In this document: positions 17,988-30,346 of the stretch, one piece after another
How the letters are laid out: each line of letters begins with the position of its first letter
Position numbering within the stretch: the first letter of the stretch is position 1
NCBI GenBank assembly: GCA_002470515.1
Contig: DKML01000029.1
Location: forward strand, 7,325-71,324
Direction of reading: 5' to 3'
Source: Proteobacteria bacterium UBA7415
GTDB taxonomy: Bacteria > Pseudomonadota > Gammaproteobacteria > Arenicellales > Arenicellaceae
Length of the DNA stretch: 64,000 bases
Translations under genes and position numbers: made by a program
Notes under the pieces: model-generated
What the model was told of the DNA's origin: nothing
The model's input: the letters and a program-made list of their open reading frames with translations, nothing else
Database searches by the model: none

Positions 17988-18410
17988 TTATTTCAAGAAC
18001 TTACCAGCAAGATTGGCAAGGCCTGATAATCCGCCTACAGCATCTAACAGATTGCCGTCGCTAGAAGACTTATCGACTACCTGAGGTAGCATTTCACGCA
18101 GACCTGCGAGTAACTCATCTTGATTTGCGCCTAGCTGTGAAGCCGCTTCTTTAAGCTTATCGCTGCCTAATAGAGACTCAATTTGTGAAGGTGATATGTC
18201 AGCGTTAGAACCGTTGCCTAACCAAGACTCCGCTATATCTGCCAAACCGCCGCCTTGAAGGCTGCCTACGATCGAGCCCAAATCTATTCCTTGGCCACCA
18301 GAGCCGCCTAATAGATTTCCAATTACAGATTGTAGCAAGTCATCATTGTTGCTAGCTGAACTGCTTAGCTTAGATGCTAGAACTTGAGTGGCTAATTTCA
18401 TCATATCCAT
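17988..18410 (-). CDS. DUF937 (YidB-like) family protein, 140 aa
   Basis: A small, Gly/Ser/Leu-rich soluble protein of the DUF937 family, whose function is unknown. The N-terminal half is glycine-rich (NLLGGSGGQGIDLGSIVGSLQGGGLADIAESWLGNG within about 45-85). The second half holds the domain's helical part, ISPSQIESLLGSDKLKEAASQLG, then LREMLPQVVD. No signal peptide is seen. It is a single-gene unit with its own terminator and is transcribed away from tRNA-Val and infC. Confidence 0.85.
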   Translation of the reverse strand: MDMMKLATQVLASKLSSSASNNDDLLQSVIGNLLGGSGGQGIDLGSIVGSLQGGGLADIAESWLGNGSNADISPSQIESLLGSDKLKEAASQLGANQDELLAGLREMLPQVVDKSSSDGNLLDAVGGLSGLANLAGKFLK

Positions 18411-18615
18411 GGTATCGAATCCCTCATATAGGATTTAAGTTGGAACGCAAAATGCGCGCTATACCCTATTATTAACTAACTGGTCTGAAATTGCAGAGCC
18501 ATGCTGTAAAGAATTGTGTCAATACGCTGAAATAGTCTGAAAAAACAAAGGCTTTTAGTCACTAAAACCTGTTGAAACTCCTATGGGGGTTTGATATTGT
18601 CCGCATCCTAATTTT

Positions 18616-18692
18616 AGACGCGTAGCTCAGTTGGTTAGAGCACCACCTTGACATGGTGGGGGTCGTTGGTTCGAATCCAATCGCGTCTACCA
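18616..18692 (+). tRNA. tRNA-Val (anticodon GAC)
   Basis: The cloverleaf has acceptor AGACGCG/CGCGTCT, D-arm TAGCTCAGTTGGTTAGAGC, anticodon stem CCACC/GGTGG with loop TTGACAT (GAC), T-arm GTTCGAATC, discriminator A and encoded CCA. It precedes infC by about 220 bp on the same strand. Confidence 0.96.
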
Positions 18693-18896
18693 AAATTGGG
18701 TTATGTGAACGCATCTTTTAAGAAGTGCGCTCATATTCGCAAAAAATACGCAGTTATTGAATTAAAGGCCTTTTTGAAGCTGCATTTTGATTTAAAATAC
18801 GCGGCTTGTGTAAAAAGCAAAAGCATTGAATGTGTACAGAAAAACATGAGATTCAGAAAAGCTTAAAAAGTGTTTTGAGTCATTACTTAGAAACTT

Positions 18897-18913
18897 AAAG
18901 AGGTATCACCATA
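18897..18913 (+). promoter_or_regulatory. Ribosome site and AUA start of infC
   Basis: AAAGAGG at 18897-18903 is followed after seven bases by ATA at 18911. This spacing decides the start of infC. A non-AUG start is the known basis of IF-3 autoregulation; AUA is a rarer version than AUU. An ATC two codons later (18917) is the only other near-cognate alternative. Confidence 0.7.
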
Positions 18914-19429
18914 GCCATCAAGAAACAGCAACGTGTCAATAACGCAATTAAGGCCACTGAGGTCCGGGTTATTGGTGCAGACGGGGAGCAAGCCGGTATT
19001 TTGAGTCTCGCAGACGCAATGCGTCTAGCCGAAGATTCTGAGCTCGATTTAGTCGAAATTTCACCTAACGCCGATCCGCCTGTATGTAGGGTTATGGATT
19101 ACGGCAAGTTTTTGTACGAAGACAGCAAGCAAAAAGCAGCTGCTCGTAAGAACCAAAAACAGACTCAGGTGAAAGAGATTAAGTTCCGTCCTGGTACAGA
19201 TATTGGCGATTACAATATTAAGTTAAGAAAGTTACGAGAATTCTTAGACAGCGGCGATAAAACAAAAGTTACTATTCGCTTCCGTGGTCGTGAAATGGCG
19301 CATAAGGATCTCGGTATTAAATTGTTAAAACGAGTCGAGACGGATTTAGAGGACATAGGAGCTGTTGAACAGTTTCCAAAACTCGAAGGTCGTCAAATGG
19401 TGATGGTTTTAGGACCTCTTAAGAAATAA
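18911..19429 (+). CDS. infC: Translation initiation factor IF-3, 172 aa, apparent AUA start
   Basis: IF-3 binds the 30S subunit, prevents premature 50S joining and checks the start codon. The conserved protein begins (M)[21 protein letters not shown] and includes [22 protein letters not shown] in the linker region and a C-terminal domain with [10 protein letters not shown] and RFRGREMAH. No ATG, GTG or TTG exists in frame at the right place. A TTG at 19001 would remove about 30 conserved residues. An ATA at 18911 sits seven bases after AAAGAGG, an ideal ribosome site, so I place the start there. infC genes classically use rare start codons (AUU in E. coli) so that IF-3 represses its own translation. 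It heads infC-rpmI-rplT. Confidence 0.93.
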   Translation: MAIKKQQRVNNAIKATEVRVIGADGEQAGILSLADAMRLAEDSELDLVEISPNADPPVCRVMDYGKFLYEDSKQKAAARKNQKQTQVKEIKFRPGTDIGDYNIKLRKLREFLDSGDKTKVTIRFRGREMAHKDLGIKLLKRVETDLEDIGAVEQFPKLEGRQMVMVLGPLKK

Positions 19430-19578
19430 GAGCGTCCTGAAGAAAAGAGCCTCGCAAGAAATAGACTGGTTAGAAAAGTTTTGAGGTAAGTGCCTCAAAC
19501 AACGGGCCGAAGAAGTCACACTTTTAAACTTCTTTCGGCTATCAATAATGGCAACTGGCGATTAAGCCTGGAGAAATT

Positions 19579-19776
19579 ATGCCTAAAATTAAAAGTCACA
19601 GCGGTGCTGCCAAGCGCTTCAAGAAAACTGGTAGCGGTAAGTTCAAACGCTCTCAGTCGCACTTGCGTCATATTTTGACCAAGAAATCGACTAAACGTAA
19701 AAGACATTTACGCTCAACACTTATGGCTGAACCTTGTGATGCCAAGTTGATCCGTAGAATGTTGCCTTACGCCTAA
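19579..19776 (+). CDS. rpmI: Ribosomal protein bL35, 65 aa
   Basis: A very basic large-subunit protein of standard length, recognised by [21 protein letters not shown], the middle [19 protein letters not shown] and the end LIRRMLPYA. It lies 149 bases after infC and 28 bases before rplT in the conserved infC-rpmI-rplT operon. In enterobacteria this operon is repressed by L20 binding the rpmI leader; I did not identify the specific pseudoknot here. Confidence 0.98.
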   Translation: MPKIKSHSGAAKRFKKTGSGKFKRSQSHLRHILTKKSTKRKRHLRSTLMAEPCDAKLIRRMLPYA

Positions 19777-19804
19777 ACTAATAACCTTTTAGTGAGAGAA
19801 AGAA

Positions 19805-20164
19805 ATGCCTAGAGTAAAAAGGGGCGTCACCGCCCGAGCAAAACACAAGAAGGTCATTAGCCAAGCAAAGGGTTATCGTGGCCGTAATAAGAACGTCTTC
19901 CGCGTTGCTAAACAAGCAGTAACCCGTGCAGGACAATATGAATACCGAGATCGTCGTCAGAAGAAACGTCAATTCCGCCGTTTGTGGATTACACGTATCA
20001 GTGCTGCTGCTAAGATAAACGGAATGAACTACAGCCGTTTCATGAACGGTCTGAGTCGTGCAGAGATTGAATTGGATCGTAAGGTTCTTGCCGATATCGC
20101 TGTACATGACCCAGCTGCGTTCGCTGGACTAGCCGAGAAAGCAAAAGCGGCATTGGCTGTCTAG
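19805..20164 (+). CDS. rplT: Ribosomal protein bL20, 119 aa
   Basis: The 23S-binding assembly protein bL20, with the family start [17 protein letters not shown], the middle [26 protein letters not shown] and a C-terminal globular half with [11 protein letters not shown]. It is the last gene of the infC operon and is followed by a strong terminator. In E. coli L20 is also a translational repressor of its operon. Confidence 0.98.
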   Translation: MPRVKRGVTARAKHKKVISQAKGYRGRNKNVFRVAKQAVTRAGQYEYRDRRQKKRQFRRLWITRISAAAKINGMNYSRFMNGLSRAEIELDRKVLADIAVHDPAAFAGLAEKAKAALAV

Positions 20165-20195
20165 TCTAATCGCTTAGTTTTAGATCGGTTAAAGC

Positions 20196-20224
20196 AAAAA
20201 AGGAAGGCTTAGCCTTCCTTTTTT
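20196..20224 (+). terminator. Terminator after rplT
   Basis: AAGGAAGGC/GCCTTCCTT with a TTA-centred loop is preceded by an A-run and followed by TTTT. It begins 32 bases after the rplT stop and separates the ribosomal operon from pheST. Confidence 0.95.
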
Positions 20225-20227
20225 GTT

Positions 20228-20357
20228 ATGTGCGTCGTTGAGATTGTGTTCTGCGCTTCATTGAAGTGTGGCTTTCTGTTTCATTGTTGCTGTATCAACG
20301 GTTAAGAAGGTATAAGCCGTTAAAAAGTGTAAGTCAGTCTGGTAAGCTTAACGGCTT
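20228..20357 (+). promoter_or_regulatory. Possible structured leader of pheST
   Basis: Two mutually exclusive stems can form: AACGG (20297-20301) with CCGTT (20317-20321), or a perfect 10-bp AAGCCGTTAA (20314-20323) with TTAACGGCTT (20348-20357). A 25-codon frame starting at 20228 precedes them, carries three Phe codons, and ends inside the first stem. pheST of E. coli is controlled by Phe-codon attenuation with the pheM leader. Against this reading, the short frame has no ribosome site and the second stem has no T-run, so control of this type is only a possibility. Confidence 0.3.
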
Positions 20358-20389
20358 GCTCCAAATTACTTATGTAAGTAGCTGGCTAA

Positions 20390-23883
<3,494 letters not shown>

Positions 23884-23980
23884 AAGTTGCGATACGACGC
23901 ATTTACGTCTATAAAGATAAGCATAAAGAACGTTGGTCATCATCACCTGGCGTTCAATAATAATGAAAAGGATAGTGAGA

Positions 23981-24298
23981 ATGGCAATAACTAAAGCTGA
24001 CTTAGCGTTAACTTTGCATGGTGAAATCGGCCTTAATAAGCGCGAGTCTAAAGAGTTCGTTGAAGAGTTTTTTGAGGCCATTAAATCCTCGCTTCAACAT
24101 GGCAGCGCAGTGAAGTTATCAGGCTTCGGTAACTTTGGCTTACGCGACAAGCCTTCAAGGCCCGGAAGAAATCCAAAGACGGGCGAAGAGATTCCTATTT
24201 CAGCTAGACGAGTGGTGACCTTTAAGGCGAGCCAGAAACTCAAGGATTCAATTGACCATAACTCTGTTGAATTACGAGAGCAATTGGGGTTAGATTAA
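23981..24298 (+). CDS. ihfA: Integration host factor alpha subunit, 105 aa
   Basis: A DNA-bending nucleoid protein that pairs with IhfB. The start is ATG 23981 ([18 protein letters not shown]), after AAGGA in the leader; the frame is open upstream but not conserved. The DNA-clasping beta arm carries [26 protein letters not shown] in segments around 58-83, with the intercalating proline in GRNPKTG. Its place after pheT is the conserved one. Ending in LREQLGLD, it is slightly longer than the E. coli protein. Confidence 0.96.
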   Translation: MAITKADLALTLHGEIGLNKRESKEFVEEFFEAIKSSLQHGSAVKLSGFGNFGLRDKPSRPGRNPKTGEEIPISARRVVTFKASQKLKDSIDHNSVELREQLGLD

Positions 24299-24461
24299 TA
24301 ACATCAAAGTGCCGACCTATAATTTTTCTCTAATAATCATTTATCTATATGAATTAATTGGCTATTTTTGAAGAAAATTGCCATGCAAGATGCATTGCTT
24401 GCTGTTAGACTCAGTTTTTAAAGACACGAATTTGAAAGAATCACACGGGTAGACCACATAC

Positions 24462-24827
24462 ATGCTTGATCCAAGGGATAACGCCACCCTACCGCCAATA
24501 CCGAGTAAACGCTACTTCACTATCGGTGAAGTGAGCGAGTTGTGCATGGTTAAACCACATGTACTACGCTATTGGGAGCAAGAGTTTTCGCAACTCAATC
24601 CAGTTAAGCGGCGTGGTAATCGTCGTTACTATCAAAGGCACGAAGTTCAGCTAATTCGTCGAATTCGTAGCTTGCTCTACATTGAAGGTTTTACTATCAG
24701 TGGTGCAAAAAACCAAATTGAAACTGAAGCTTCAGGCGATCAAAATGCCACAACTCCAGTTCGTAAGAAAATGGTTGAGGAGTTGATCCACGAAATTGAT
24801 GAAGTCGTTGCTATTCTCTCTGAATAG
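24462..24827 (+). CDS. MerR family transcriptional regulator, 121 aa
   Basis: A small one-domain regulator with the MerR winged helix: YFTIGEVSELCMVKPHVLRYWEQEF (about 18-42) followed by the wing KRRGNRRYYQRHEV and the helix LIRRIRSLLYIEGFTISGAK. The C-terminal part is a short dimerisation helix with no cysteines or ligand-binding domain. A gene of exactly this type follows ihfA in many gammaproteobacteria; its target is not known. tRNA-Pro follows within 20 bases. Confidence 0.93.
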   Translation: MLDPRDNATLPPIPSKRYFTIGEVSELCMVKPHVLRYWEQEFSQLNPVKRRGNRRYYQRHEVQLIRRIRSLLYIEGFTISGAKNQIETEASGDQNATTPVRKKMVEELIHEIDEVVAILSE

Positions 24828-24847
24828 CTTAAAATCCGCCTTCAGTT

Positions 24848-24924
24848 CGGGGTGTAGCGCAGCCTGGTAGCGCACCGCAATGGGGTTGCGGTGGTCGGAG
24901 GTTCAAATCCTCTCACCCCGACCA
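24848..24924 (+). tRNA. tRNA-Pro (anticodon GGG)
   Basis: Acceptor CGGGGTG/CACCCCG, D-arm TAGCGCAGCCTGGTAGCGC, anticodon stem CCGCA/TGCGG with loop ATGGGGT (GGG), T-arm GGTTCAAATCC, discriminator A and encoded CCA. A second proline tRNA (TGG) is at 54664. Confidence 0.96.
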
Positions 24925-25104
24925 TTTTATCTTCTAAAAACCCCCTTCGTTTTTTTCAAATCTAAATCACAAACTGCGTTCTGAATCCTAAGTTCCCAGC
25001 TATACTTTCCAATTGTACTTCCAACGCAAACCCCTGAAACTCTGAGTCCAAAAATAGGCTTAAACTAATTGTGAACGTCCACCTTTTTTCGACCCCACAA
25101 ATGT

Positions 25105-25779
25105 ATGTTTAAAGACTCCATAAATCAGTCTCGTCAGCAGGGCATTGGAATGACTTCAGAGCGTACACGTTTGCGCATGATTGCGGAGTTGCGGGATCTT
25201 GGTATAAAGGATTTATCGGTTTTACACGTCATGTCCAAATTACCTCGACACATGTTTGTCGACGAGGCGATCTCGTGCCGAGCCTATGAAAATACTGCAT
25301 TGCCGATTGGTCACGGCCAGACTATTTCGCAACCGTATACCGTTGCTTTAATGACCCAGACCTTGTTAAACAAGCCACGAAAAAATGTGTTAGAAATTGG
25401 CACAGGCTGTGGTTATCAAACCGCTGTGCTTTCGCAACTTGTTGATTCAATCGTTTCGGTCGAGTGCATTCTCAAGCTGCATCGACGGGCGCGTGATCTA
25501 GTCTATGATCTTGGCGTTCGCAACGTAAAGTTTCGTCATGGTGATGGCTTTGGTGGATCAGCTGAGCACGCACCCTACGATGGTATTTTAGCGGCTGCAG
25601 TCTCAGATGACGTGCCACAAGAGTTGATCGATCAGCTGGCCGAAGGGGGCAGAATAGTAATGCCTGTTAGTAAAAATGGCTCTCAATGGCTGATCATTAT
25701 CGATAAGATAGGTGGCCGAGTTGTTTCACAAGATTTAGAAGCAGTAAGGTTTGTCCCGCGATTGAGCGGTCTCTATTAA
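25105..25779 (+). CDS. pcm: Protein-L-isoaspartate O-methyltransferase, 224 aa
   Basis: A repair enzyme that methylates isoaspartyl residues of aged proteins using S-adenosylmethionine. Key segments are RHMFVDEA, ALPIGHGQTISQPYTVALMT (about 68-87) and the SAM loop VLEIGTGCGYQTAVL (about 95-109). The C-terminal half has the YDGILAAAV strand. The start at 25105 is kept; an ATG at 25150 (MTSERTR) also matches many homologues and may be the true start. It opens the pcm-yqaA-nlpD series. The usual upstream surE is absent here. Confidence 0.95.
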   Translation: MFKDSINQSRQQGIGMTSERTRLRMIAELRDLGIKDLSVLHVMSKLPRHMFVDEAISCRAYENTALPIGHGQTISQPYTVALMTQTLLNKPRKNVLEIGTGCGYQTAVLSQLVDSIVSVECILKLHRRARDLVYDLGVRNVKFRHGDGFGGSAEHAPYDGILAAAVSDDVPQELIDQLAEGGRIVMPVSKNGSQWLIIIDKIGGRVVSQDLEAVRFVPRLSGLY

Positions 25780-25924
25780 GCTTGTGAGCACTTAGATCGC
25801 CGGATATCTGGACAAGTTTTAAATTCCAATGAAGCGGAAGTTTCGGCCGTTTTATTCGCCGTAACAACAATTCTAAAAAGTACTTTTTGAGCAACTTTAA
25901 CCTTTATATATTAGAAATCGGGCT

Positions 25925-26518
25925 ATGCGAATATTTGAACCAATTTATACGACCATTTTAAAGTGGGCAAAGCACAAACATGCAGAACGTTACTTAGCGG
26001 GGGTGAGCTTTGCTGAGTCATCATTTTTTCCTATTCCGGTCGACGTAATGTTAGCGCCAATGGTGTTGGCAGCGCCAAATCGTGCTTGGCGGCTAGCTGC
26101 AATTACCACTGTCATGTCGGTTCTAGGGGGGCTGTTTGGATACATTATTGGGGCCTATTTTTTTGATCTATATGGCACAGCAATTTTGGACTATTTTAAC
26201 GCTCACGAAACGTTCGATGGTGTCCAGGCTTCGTATCTTAAATATGGAATGCTCATAGTATTAGTTGCAGGGTTTACGCCCGTACCGTACAAGATATTTA
26301 CCATTGCATCGGGTGTCATTGGTATTGCCGTTGTTCCCTTTTTGTTTATGTCTTTAATTAGCCGCGGTGCTCGTTTTTTCTTAGTTGCAGGCTTAATAAA
26401 GATGGGTGGGAGCAAGCTTGAAGAAACCTTGTACAAGAAGGTTGAGTTAATTGGCTGGGTTGTTCTTTTGCTTATTGTGTTTGCGGTCGTCTTGTACACC
26501 AGTCTACCCGCGAGTTAG
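25925..26518 (+). CDS. YqaA family DedA-like membrane protein, 197 aa
   Basis: An inner-membrane protein of the SNARE-associated/DedA superfamily, YqaA branch. It has about five hydrophobic segments and the family's conserved stretch AGFTPVPYKIFTIASGVIGI (about 118-137), with an Arg-containing RGARFFLVAGLI nearby. An N-terminal FAESSFFPIPVDVMLAPMV re-entrant segment is also typical. Members are linked to membrane homeostasis and lipid-carrier handling, but this branch is uncharacterised. It lies between pcm and nlpD, its common position in non-enteric gammaproteobacteria. Confidence 0.88.
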   Translation: MRIFEPIYTTILKWAKHKHAERYLAGVSFAESSFFPIPVDVMLAPMVLAAPNRAWRLAAITTVMSVLGGLFGYIIGAYFFDLYGTAILDYFNAHETFDGVQASYLKYGMLIVLVAGFTPVPYKIFTIASGVIGIAVVPFLFMSLISRGARFFLVAGLIKMGGSKLEETLYKKVELIGWVVLLLIVFAVVLYTSLPAS

Positions 26519-26545
26519 ACCTTGTCTGCGTCAGCCCTACATTTA

Positions 26546-27442
26546 ATGTCTTACTACGTTAAGCATTTTTTGAGCTGCGTAGGCAATGGAGGGAACATCG
26601 CTGGTATTTTATTAATTGCGATCTTTGTTACGGGCTGTGCTGCCCCCAAAGATATAGCGGTTGAAGAACGCGCAACTATAGCTACTAAACCCGTGGTGGT
26701 TCATCGAGCAGGTGAAAAAAGACGGCGGACTGATTCTGTTCCAATTACAAGTTCTTCCGCCGCTCCGAGTAACTCAGTTAGGGCAAGACCTTCAGGTGTC
26801 AGCATGGAGTTAGGCACAAAGGGTATTTCTCACACGGTGCGATCGGGGGATACTCTCTATTCTATTGCATTCGTCAACCAGTTAAGTGTCGATGATCTTT
26901 TATGTTGGAATAAAATACGTGATAGTCGAAATTTACAGATCGGGCAAAGTTTGGTTTTAGTTAGACCACCGTGCCAACCTGCATGCACCAAGACAAGCTT
27001 AGCCTCGAAGTCAAATGTTGGCACCCAACCTTCTTCAGGTTCTCGCAGCGTGAGCAAGCCTAAGCCCCCGCGTAAGGTGAACGCATGGTATTGGCCTGTT
27101 GACGGAAAGCTGTTAGAGCTGTATTCAAAGTCAGCTCGGCGCCAAGGTGTTGTGATAGCGGCTAGTCAAAATACCCCGATCAAAGCGGCTGCTAGTGGAA
27201 CAGTGGTGTATAGCGGCAATGCGCTCAAGGGTTATGGCAATTTACTTATTCTGAATCACCCTGGCGGGTACTTAAGCGCTTATGCGCACACCCAAGAGAT
27301 TTTGGTCAAAGAAGGCCAGTATATTAATGTCCAAGATGTAATTGCGACTACGGGGCGTGATAACTCTGATCGTTCAAGCCTGCATTTTCAAATCCGAAAG
27401 GATGGTAACCCTATAGATCCAATACCGCTGCTCAAGCGCTAG
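26546..27442 (+). CDS. nlpD: NlpD-like lipoprotein, LysM plus degenerate M23 domain, 298 aa
   Basis: An outer-membrane lipoprotein that activates cell-wall amidases during division. A lipobox ending in FVTGC follows a hydrophobic signal segment. A LysM domain starts SHTVRSGDTLYSIAF. The C-terminal LytM domain runs from YWPVDGKLLELYS to SLHFQIRKDGNPIDP. The first metal-ligand motif of active M23 peptidases is replaced (RQGVVIAAS), so it should be non-catalytic, as NlpD and EnvC are. I prefer ATG 26546 to the upstream TTG at 26522. rpoS, which normally follows nlpD, is not here. Confidence 0.92.
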   Translation: MSYYVKHFLSCVGNGGNIAGILLIAIFVTGCAAPKDIAVEERATIATKPVVVHRAGEKRRRTDSVPITSSSAAPSNSVRARPSGVSMELGTKGISHTVRSGDTLYSIAFVNQLSVDDLLCWNKIRDSRNLQIGQSLVLVRPPCQPACTKTSLASKSNVGTQPSSGSRSVSKPKPPRKVNAWYWPVDGKLLELYSKSARRQGVVIAASQNTPIKAAASGTVVYSGNALKGYGNLLILNHPGGYLSAYAHTQEILVKEGQYINVQDVIATTGRDNSDRSSLHFQIRKDGNPIDPIPLLKR

Positions 27443-27638
27443 AAATGATGGGTTGATGGCTGATGCATCTAAAATCGAGTATAAGGTCGCAATATTCGTC
27501 TAACTATTGTCGATCATTCCTCAAAAAAAGCGCATTAAATGGACATTTCGGGCGCACAATTTACTACAATATAAGGCCAAGAATTAAAGCCGTTAGTGCT
27601 CTTTTTTCTATTACGTTGATTAACCTGAGATTTACATT

Positions 27639-28862
27639 TTGGCTATTGAGCAGTTTCCACGAATAAGCAGACTTCCGCACTATGTGTTTAACATTGTGGG
27701 CGAGTTGAAGGCAGCTGCGCGAGCGCGAGGCGAAGACATTATCGATTTTGGTATGGGTAACCCAGACCAGCCGACTCCTAAGCCGATCGTCGACAAGTTG
27801 TGCGAGGCAGCTCAACGTACAAATACGCATCGCTATTCTTTGTCCAAAGGCATCCCAAGATTGAGACGTGCCATCTGTAATTGGTATGGCGAACGTTATG
27901 ATGTTGATCTTGACCCTGAAACAGAGGCAATTGTAACCATTGGCTCAAAAGAGGGCTTGGCGCATTTGGCGATGGCTACGGTAGATACGGGCGATTCTGT
28001 GTTAGTGCCAAACCCTGCATACCCAATCCACCCATACGGATTTATTATCGCTGGCGCAGATATACGCCACGTGCCAATGGGTCCTGGAATAGACTTTTTC
28101 TCTGAGCTTGAAGCGGCCGTTAAAAACATGTTTCCGAAACCAAAGATGTTGGTTTTGAACTTTCCTGGAAACCCTACAGCGCAGTGTGTTGAGCTAGAGT
28201 TTTTTGAACGCGTTATCGATATGGCCGTTGAGCACGGCTTTTGGGTAGTTCAAGACTTGGCATATGCCGACATTGTGTTTGATGGTTATAAAGCGCCTTC
28301 TATCATGCAGGTGCCAGGTGCGCGTGATGTTGCTGTCGAGTCTTTTAGTCTGTCTAAGAGCTACAACATGCCTGGTTGGCGAGTGGGTTTTATGGTGGGC
28401 AATAAGACGCTTATCGGTGCGCTAGCAAAGATGAAATCCTATCTGGATTACGGCATGTTTGCGCCTATTCAAATAGCATCAATATTTGCGCTCGAAGCCC
28501 CAGAAGCAAAAGATTGGGTAGCCGACATACGTGACATGTACCAACTGCGTAGAGATGTTCTTTGCGAAGGGTTAGAGCATGCTGGTTGGCCAGTAGATAA
28601 GCCAAAAGCAACGATGTTTGTATGGGCCAAAATCCCCTCTGAATTTGAACAGCTTGGGTCTATGGAGTTCTCTAAATTGCTACTCAAAGAAGCTAAGGTA
28701 GCGGTCTCTCCAGGAGTAGGCTTTGGGGATTACGGTGATGGCTTTGTCCGCTTTAGTTTAATCGAGAACGAACAACGCATTCGTCAAGCCGTTCGAAACA
28801 TCAAGGCTATGTTCCGTAAACACGGTGTTCTACAAACTCCTGAAATAGAAAACGTTAGTTAA
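27639..28862 (+). CDS. alaC: Alanine transaminase AlaC-like PLP enzyme, 407 aa, TTG start
   Basis: A class I/II aminotransferase of the AlaC group, making alanine from pyruvate and glutamate. Features are [11 protein letters not shown] near residue 38, [11 protein letters not shown] near 126, [10 protein letters not shown] near 170 and the PLP lysine in [17 protein letters not shown] near 230-246. No ATG precedes the conserved [15 protein letters not shown] at 27639 is the first start codon after an in-frame stop and is taken as the start. It lies directly before hom with one base between. A possible promoter (TGGACA...TACAAT, 27540-27570, 19-base spacer) lies upstream. Confidence 0.93.
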   Translation: MAIEQFPRISRLPHYVFNIVGELKAAARARGEDIIDFGMGNPDQPTPKPIVDKLCEAAQRTNTHRYSLSKGIPRLRRAICNWYGERYDVDLDPETEAIVTIGSKEGLAHLAMATVDTGDSVLVPNPAYPIHPYGFIIAGADIRHVPMGPGIDFFSELEAAVKNMFPKPKMLVLNFPGNPTAQCVELEFFERVIDMAVEHGFWVVQDLAYADIVFDGYKAPSIMQVPGARDVAVESFSLSKSYNMPGWRVGFMVGNKTLIGALAKMKSYLDYGMFAPIQIASIFALEAPEAKDWVADIRDMYQLRRDVLCEGLEHAGWPVDKPKATMFVWAKIPSEFEQLGSMEFSKLLLKEAKVAVSPGVGFGDYGDGFVRFSLIENEQRIRQAVRNIKAMFRKHGVLQTPEIENVS

Positions 28863-28863
28863 A

Positions 28864-30201
28864 ATGAATAAAGTACGACTCGGAATAATTGGTCTTGGTA
28901 CCGTCGGTGCCGGTGCGGTAAATTTAGTTGCACGTAATCAGACGGATTGGAAACAACGTCGTGGCTTAGACGTCAGCGTTACTTGTGCTAGCGCGCGCGA
29001 CCTAAGCAAACCTCGTGACTGCGACTTAAGCGATATTACGCTCATAGAGGATCCACTTGCTCTGGTTGAAAGCGATCAAGTAGATATCGTTGTTGAGTTG
29101 ATGGGCGGCGATGACCTAGCTAAGCGGATTGTCGAAAGAGCTATTGAGTTGGGCAAACCTGTGGTGACTGCAAACAAAGCGTTGATTGCATTGCATGGCG
29201 AGCAACTGTTTAAATGCGCTGTTGCGGGCAATGTGCCGGTCAAATTTGAAGCGGCCGTTGCGGGCGGCATTCCCATTATCAAAGCGATCAGCGAAGGACT
29301 CGCGAGCAACCAAATAAAGATGGTGGCCGGAATTATTAACGGCACGGGCAACTTTATTCTTTCGCAGATGAAGGAGAAGAACCGAAGCTTTAAGGATGCA
29401 TTACAAGAAGCACAAGATTTGGGCTACGCCGAAGCCGACCCAACATTTGATGTAGAAGGGATTGATGCAGCACACAAGCTAGCTATTTTGGCGTCGATGG
29501 CATTTGGAATTCCTTTACGGTTTGATCGAATTTATACGGAAGGTATTACGGCGCTTCAAAGCGCTGACATTGGCTATGCAAAAGAATTTGGTTACCGAAT
29601 CAAGCACTTGGGCATTGCTAAGAAGATGCACGATGGTGTCGAGCTGAGAGTGCATCCCACGCTGGTGCCGCAGAAACGCCTATTAGCGCATGTGAATGGC
29701 GTAATGAACGCAGTGCTTGTTAAAGGCGATGCAGTGGGTAATACACTTCACTATGGTGCGGGCGCTGGCGCCGAACCCACGGCTTCAGCCGTTATTGCGG
29801 ATGTTCTTGATTTAGCTCGCGATGCGCAAATGACGGACGGGCATCTAGGCAGTCATCCAGTGTGGAACGTACCATCAGTGCCTCTTGGTTTTTTAAACGA
29901 CGGCTTGTCAGATTTGCCGATCAAGGGCAGTGACGAGTTTGTTAGTGCCTATTATTTGCGCGTGGATGTGCGCGACGAAGTGGGTGTAATGTCCAAGCTG
30001 ACTACGGCTTTTGCAAATCATGGCATAAGCCTTGAAGGCATAAAGCAAAAAGAGCCGAATGAGGGCGAAGACGGTGTGTCGGTTATTTTAATCACACAGC
30101 GTTGTGTTGAAAAAGATCTTAATGCGGTTGTGGGTGAATTGTCTGCCTTACCGCAGATTCAAAAAGAAATTATGAAAATTCGGGTTGAGTACTTAGATTA
30201 A
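28864..30201 (+). CDS. hom: Homoserine dehydrogenase with ACT domain, 445 aa
   Basis: Reduces aspartate semialdehyde to homoserine on the way to threonine and methionine. An N-terminal Rossmann loop GIIGLGTVGAGAVNL is at about 6-20. The catalytic domain has ANKALIA, AAVAGGIPIIKAISEGL and IINGTGNFILSQM. A C-terminal ACT regulatory domain from about 350 (YYLRVDVRDEVGVMSKLTTA) is expected to mediate threonine feedback. Unlike E. coli ThrA it is not fused to aspartokinase. It is tightly behind alaC and ahead of thrC. Confidence 0.97.
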   Translation: MNKVRLGIIGLGTVGAGAVNLVARNQTDWKQRRGLDVSVTCASARDLSKPRDCDLSDITLIEDPLALVESDQVDIVVELMGGDDLAKRIVERAIELGKPVVTANKALIALHGEQLFKCAVAGNVPVKFEAAVAGGIPIIKAISEGLASNQIKMVAGIINGTGNFILSQMKEKNRSFKDALQEAQDLGYAEADPTFDVEGIDAAHKLAILASMAFGIPLRFDRIYTEGITALQSADIGYAKEFGYRIKHLGIAKKMHDGVELRVHPTLVPQKRLLAHVNGVMNAVLVKGDAVGNTLHYGAGAGAEPTASAVIADVLDLARDAQMTDGHLGSHPVWNVPSVPLGFLNDGLSDLPIKGSDEFVSAYYLRVDVRDEVGVMSKLTTAFANHGISLEGIKQKEPNEGEDGVSVILITQRCVEKDLNAVVGELSALPQIQKEIMKIRVEYLD

Positions 30202-30346
30202 CCGCAGCTCAAATAATTTGTATCCGTTTGAAATTGTTGAGCCCGCTTAAGTCACAATTGGCGAGGAACATCACGTTTATGCGGTTGTGTTTTTAATGCC
30301 ATTAAAGTAGCCGCTCGACACAAAATGTAACACGTCAGGAAACTCT

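Noticed and set aside
18648..18866. 72-codon ORF starting inside tRNA-Val
   Set aside because: It begins in the tRNA, has no ribosome site and no family features.
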